64,000 nucleotides of DNA from Sandaracinobacteroides sp041675905 (GTDB lineage: Bacteria > Pseudomonadota > Alphaproteobacteria > Sphingomonadales > Sphingomonadaceae). A model generated the notes under the pieces. It did not search any database, had not been told where the DNA came from, and saw only the letters and a list, made by a program, of their open reading frames with translations. Below, in pieces: positions 61,658 to 64,000 of this stretch (position 1 is the stretch's first letter; each line of letters opens with the position of its first letter). The DNA lies in contig JBAYSX010000010.1 in assembly GCA_041675905.1 (NCBI GenBank), positions 19,726-83,725 on the forward strand. Direction: 5' to 3'. The translations under genes were made by a program, and so were the position numbers.

Positions 61658-62419
61658 ATGATTAGCTGTCTTGCCTCGCCGTTGCTTGCCGGTATCCGCC
61701 ATGGATTCCTCGGGCGGACGGGCGGCGTATCTTCGGGGCTGTATGCCAGCCTGAATGTCGGCCTTGGGTCTGGCGATGATCCCGTGCTTGTATCGGAGAA
61801 TCGTGCCCGACTGGGGGTTGTGGCGCCGGGGGCACGACTGGTTTCCTGCCGGCAGATACATTCGGCAATAGCGATTCCGGCTGGAGACTGGATGGATGCC
61901 GATCGTCCGGAAGCTGATGCGCTCGTCACCGCCAAACCGGGCATTGCGCTCGCCATTCTCACCGCCGATTGCGCGCCGGTGTTGCTGGCGGACCGCGAAG
62001 CCGGGGTAATTGGCGCGGCCCATGCCGGCTGGAAGGGGGCGCTCCACGGCATTCTGGAGGCGACGCTCGTCGAAATGGAGCGGCTGGGCGCCCGGCGCGA
62101 ACGTATCGCGGCAGCCATCGGCCCGTGTATTTCCCGGCGCTCTTATGAGGTCGGGCCCGAATTCCGGTCAACCGTATGTGCAGTTGATCCGGCCTGGGAG
62201 GCCTTTTTCATCCCCGTTTCCGCCGGGGGCCGACCGCATTTTGATCTGGAAGGTTTCTGCGCCCATCGCCTGGCCGAAGCCGGGGTGCGCAGGGTGGATG
62301 CATTGGGTGTTGATACCCGCAACGACCCCGAACGTTTTTTTAGTTACCGCCGTACGACGTTGGCAGGCGAAGCGGACTATGGTCGGCAGATGAGCCTGAT
62401 TGCGCTCGATCAAAGCTGA
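61658..62419 (+). CDS. pgeF: Peptidoglycan editing factor PgeF (YfiH, multicopper-oxidase-like fold)
   Basis: A 253-residue laccase-domain protein. In E. coli it corrects L-Ser-containing peptidoglycan precursors. Metal or catalytic residues: His in SCRQIHSAIA, Cys in TADCAPVLLAD and His in GAAHAGWKGALHGI. The start at 61658 has GGAAAG 11 bases before it; the ORF continues upstream into the lgt start region. Confidence 0.93.
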   Translation: MISCLASPLLAGIRHGFLGRTGGVSSGLYASLNVGLGSGDDPVLVSENRARLGVVAPGARLVSCRQIHSAIAIPAGDWMDADRPEADALVTAKPGIALAILTADCAPVLLADREAGVIGAAHAGWKGALHGILEATLVEMERLGARRERIAAAIGPCISRRSYEVGPEFRSTVCAVDPAWEAFFIPVSAGGRPHFDLEGFCAHRLAEAGVRRVDALGVDTRNDPERFFSYRRTTLAGEADYGRQMSLIALDQS

Positions 62420-62424
62420 TATAA

Positions 62425-62459
62425 AAGGCCGGGCAGATGGCATCCCGCCCGGCCTTTTT
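62425..62459. terminator. Bidirectional intrinsic terminator after pgeF
   Basis: AAGGCCGGGC (62425-62434) pairs with GCCCGGCCTT (62447-62456) and TTT continues the run, while the 5' side is preceded by an A-run. It serves pgeF and the convergent TPR gene. Confidence 0.9.
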
Positions 62460-62467
62460 CTGGATAG

Positions 62468-63583
62468 TTAGCGTTTGGTGGAGGTGTAAAGGCTCCACAG
62501 TGCAGCGACATCGGCGGTCGAACCGGATTTGATCGCATCGAAAGTTGTTTTGGCGGCAGCGAGATCGCCGTTGCGAACCTGGGCGATGCCTTTGAACAGC
62601 GCCGAATCGCCAGGGTTGGAACCCTTGAGCGCCGTATCATAGGCAGCAACGGCCTGCGGATACTGGCCGGCGCCCAGATAGGCATTCCCGGCTTCATAGG
62701 CCGTATCCGGCGCTTTTGCCCTGGCGGCGGCGGCGGCGATCGCGGCAGACTGACGTTTCGCGGCGGCTTCCACCACGCGCTGCGATTGCGCATCATCCGC
62801 CGGAATAATGTCGCCAGCGTTTTTCATGACATCAGCGGCAATACCGGGCTGACCGGAGACGATGGCTGTTTTCGCAAATTCCTGCACATCAGCAGCGGAC
62901 GTCAGCGTACCCGTCTCCCGCATCAGGTGAAACAGGCCCAATTTGGCGTCGCGGGACATCGGCTCGGCCTTGAGATCGAGCAGGAGGGCACGCCAACGGT
63001 TCGGGGTCGGGTCGAGTCGGATCAGCTTGCGCGTCGTTTCCAGATAGGCCGCGCGATCGCCCAGCTTGTATTGGGCGCCGGCCAGATTCTGCAGTGCCGA
63101 CGGATTGTTGGGGTTTTTCGCGACGATCTGTTCATAGATCTTCGCGGCCTCGGCGGGTTTGCCCTGCATAACGTAGGATTGCGCGATAATGGTCGTCTGG
63201 CCGGACTTTTGCGCGGCCGCGATTGCCTTGTCATACTGGCGGGCCTGATAATAGAGCGGCGCCAACTGGCTCGCTGGCGCGCCAATGGATTCCAGTTCGG
63301 CGGCGGCCTTGGCGTAATTTCCGCTGCGCGTATGCACATAGGCGGCCATCTGGGCGACCTTCGTGCGCTCGGCGGGGGTTTTGGCGGCAGCGCGAGCCTG
63401 ATTGACGGCGTTTTGCGCGGCGGCCATATTGCCGGCTTTTGCGGCCGCTGACGCCTGTTGCAGCGGCTTGCCGACGGCTGGCGCCAATGCCTGTGCAAGT
63501 GCGGGGGTCGCAGTCATAATCGCACCCGAAACAGGCAATGCAGCAATAGCCACGGCGAGTGCAATGCGGGAAACCAGCTTCAT
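62468..63583 (-). CDS. Secreted TPR-repeat protein (paralogue of 224-1447)
   Basis: A 371-residue exported protein: signal peptide MKLVSRIALAVAIAALPVSG ending near ATPALAQ, Ala/Lys/Gln-rich helices, then TPR-like units (KPAEAAKIYEQIVAKNPNNP; GQYPQAVAAYDTALKGSNPG). It resembles the TPR protein near guaB in domain order, in the central RKLIRLDPTPNRWRALLLDL / KAYPNSTNWRDSLLIFKEGG region and in the C-terminal repeat. The start at 63583 has AAAGGAAGAG upstream. Its function is unknown; probably a periplasmic scaffold. Confidence 0.78.
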   Translation of the reverse strand: MKLVSRIALAVAIAALPVSGAIMTATPALAQALAPAVGKPLQQASAAAKAGNMAAAQNAVNQARAAAKTPAERTKVAQMAAYVHTRSGNYAKAAAELESIGAPASQLAPLYYQARQYDKAIAAAQKSGQTTIIAQSYVMQGKPAEAAKIYEQIVAKNPNNPSALQNLAGAQYKLGDRAAYLETTRKLIRLDPTPNRWRALLLDLKAEPMSRDAKLGLFHLMRETGTLTSAADVQEFAKTAIVSGQPGIAADVMKNAGDIIPADDAQSQRVVEAAAKRQSAAIAAAAARAKAPDTAYEAGNAYLGAGQYPQAVAAYDTALKGSNPGDSALFKGIAQVRNGDLAAAKTTFDAIKSGSTADVAALWSLYTSTKR

Positions 63584-63890
63584 TCTCTTCCTTTCGATCC
63601 GTAACGGATTCATCCGGGCAGGAACCTGCGACCCATTAGAAATCAGCATGGCTGGCCCCTCGCTGAACGCCGTGTTCACTGCCCAATCATGACATTTTCG
63701 TCGAAACTGTGACAAAAATGTAACTCCCAAATTGATTCGTGGCGTGCATCGAATCGATGTGTCGCACATAGCGAGGATTGGGAGGGCCGAAAAGACATGT
63801 CTGTAAAAACCGGCTATTTTCATCGCGACCTGTGGTTAATGGTAGCCAAAGGTTGCGAAACAGCGCGCTCCTCGTATAGGCAGCGCCGCT
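63584..63890. other. Divergent intergenic region with three dyad sequences
   Basis: This 307-base gap between the TPR gene and fabD is the longest in the window. It holds ATCCGTAACGGAT (63597-63609, in the TPR mRNA leader), ACATTTT and AAAATGT arms 17 bases apart (63692-63721), and CATCGAATCGATG (63747-63759). The last two could be regulator sites. No coding frame or RNA gene is apparent. Confidence 0.5.
63853..63880 (+). promoter_or_regulatory. Candidate fabD promoter
   Basis: TTGCGA (63853-63858), a 16-base spacer and TATAGG (63875-63880) form a sigma-70-like promoter. Transcription would start only a few bases before the fabD ATG at 63891, implying a near-leaderless message. Confidence 0.4.
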
Positions 63891-64000
63891 ATGACAACAG
63901 CATTTATCTTTCCCGGGCAGGGCAGTCAGGCCGTCGGCATGGGCCGGGCGCTATCGGAGGCCAGTCCGGCGGCACGCGCAATCTTCGGCGAGGTGGACGA
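63891..64000 (+). CDS. fabD: Malonyl-CoA:ACP transacylase, N-terminal part (cut by window edge)
   Basis: The first 36 codons of FabD, which loads malonyl units onto acyl carrier protein in fatty-acid synthesis. The visible FIFPGQGSQAVGMGRAL is the canonical opening, including the oxyanion-loop Gln. The catalytic GHSLG Ser lies beyond the right edge. No ribosome site stands out before the ATG. Confidence 0.94.
   Translation, partial: MTTAFIFPGQGSQAVGMGRALSEASPAARAIFGEVD

Noticed and set aside
1..64000. Mobile elements, prophage genes, tRNA or rRNA genes
   Set aside because: No transposase, integrase, terminal inverted repeats, tRNA-like cloverleaf or rRNA segment was seen, and gene content is housekeeping throughout.

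Overview
The window is 64 kb of dense, GC-rich chromosomal DNA (about 75 features, almost no non-coding space). It reads as an alphaproteobacterium of the order Sphingomonadales. The clues are gene orders and families typical of that group: nusB-thiL-hppA, bamE next to a ubiquinol-cytochrome c chaperone and a DUF177 gene, an EipA (DUF1134) protein, lptD-surA-pdxA-rsmA, argH-lptM-lysA, and a Wzi-like protein. I see no tRNA or rRNA genes, insertion sequences, prophage genes or CRISPR arrays. This is core chromosome rather than an island.

Layout. Positions 1-5.3 kb hold the 5' end of guaB, a secreted TPR protein, nusB, thiL and the H+-pyrophosphatase hppA. 5.4-12.7 kb hold bamE, a respiratory-complex chaperone, DUF177, htpX-rsmB, a glycine-zipper protein, a phytase-like esterase, rpmB, a YciI protein, a HAD hydrolase and rpmJ, which is only 41 codons long. 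12.8-16.3 kb hold an M14 carboxypeptidase, gpmA and purE-purK. 16.3-24.1 kb is the most interesting block: a 704-residue membrane coiled-coil protein, two CDP-alcohol phosphatidyltransferases, an actinobacterial-type inositol-1-phosphate synthase, an inositol-phosphate cytidylyltransferase-like protein and a Wzi-like outer-membrane protein. Together these look like a pathway that makes CDP-inositol and moves phosphoinositol onto an acceptor.

24.1-35.5 kb is an envelope-building block: eipA, lptD-surA-pdxA-rsmA, lptF-lptG, a fatty-acid hydroxylase and an N-acyltransferase that may be a bacterial ceramide synthase. Sphingomonads are known for glycosphingolipids in place of lipopolysaccharide, so Lpt exporters beside candidate sphingolipid enzymes are notable. 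35.5-49.4 kb is mainly translation: gltX, thrS, rpmI-rplT, pheS-pheT, plus rsmI-yraN, a patatin phospholipase, an LpoA-like lipoprotein, a dienelactone hydrolase, a peroxiredoxin and yqgE. 49.4-64 kb holds a minus-strand run (cysG-like, galU, lysA, lptM, argH) in which neighbours overlap by a few bases. It continues with tlpA, a superoxide dismutase, glpD, an acyltransferase, pepP-midA-lgt, pgeF, a second TPR protein paralogous to the one at the left end, and the first codons of fabD.

Recurrent architecture: many co-directional neighbours overlap by 1 or 4 bases (ATGA, TGATG, TAATG), implying translational coupling. Two divergent pairs (lpoA-like/rsmI and argH/tlpA) go further and share a CATG, so their start codons overlap on opposite strands. 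Four strong hairpin terminators are visible. One of them sits 16 bases before pheS and contains in-frame Phe codons.
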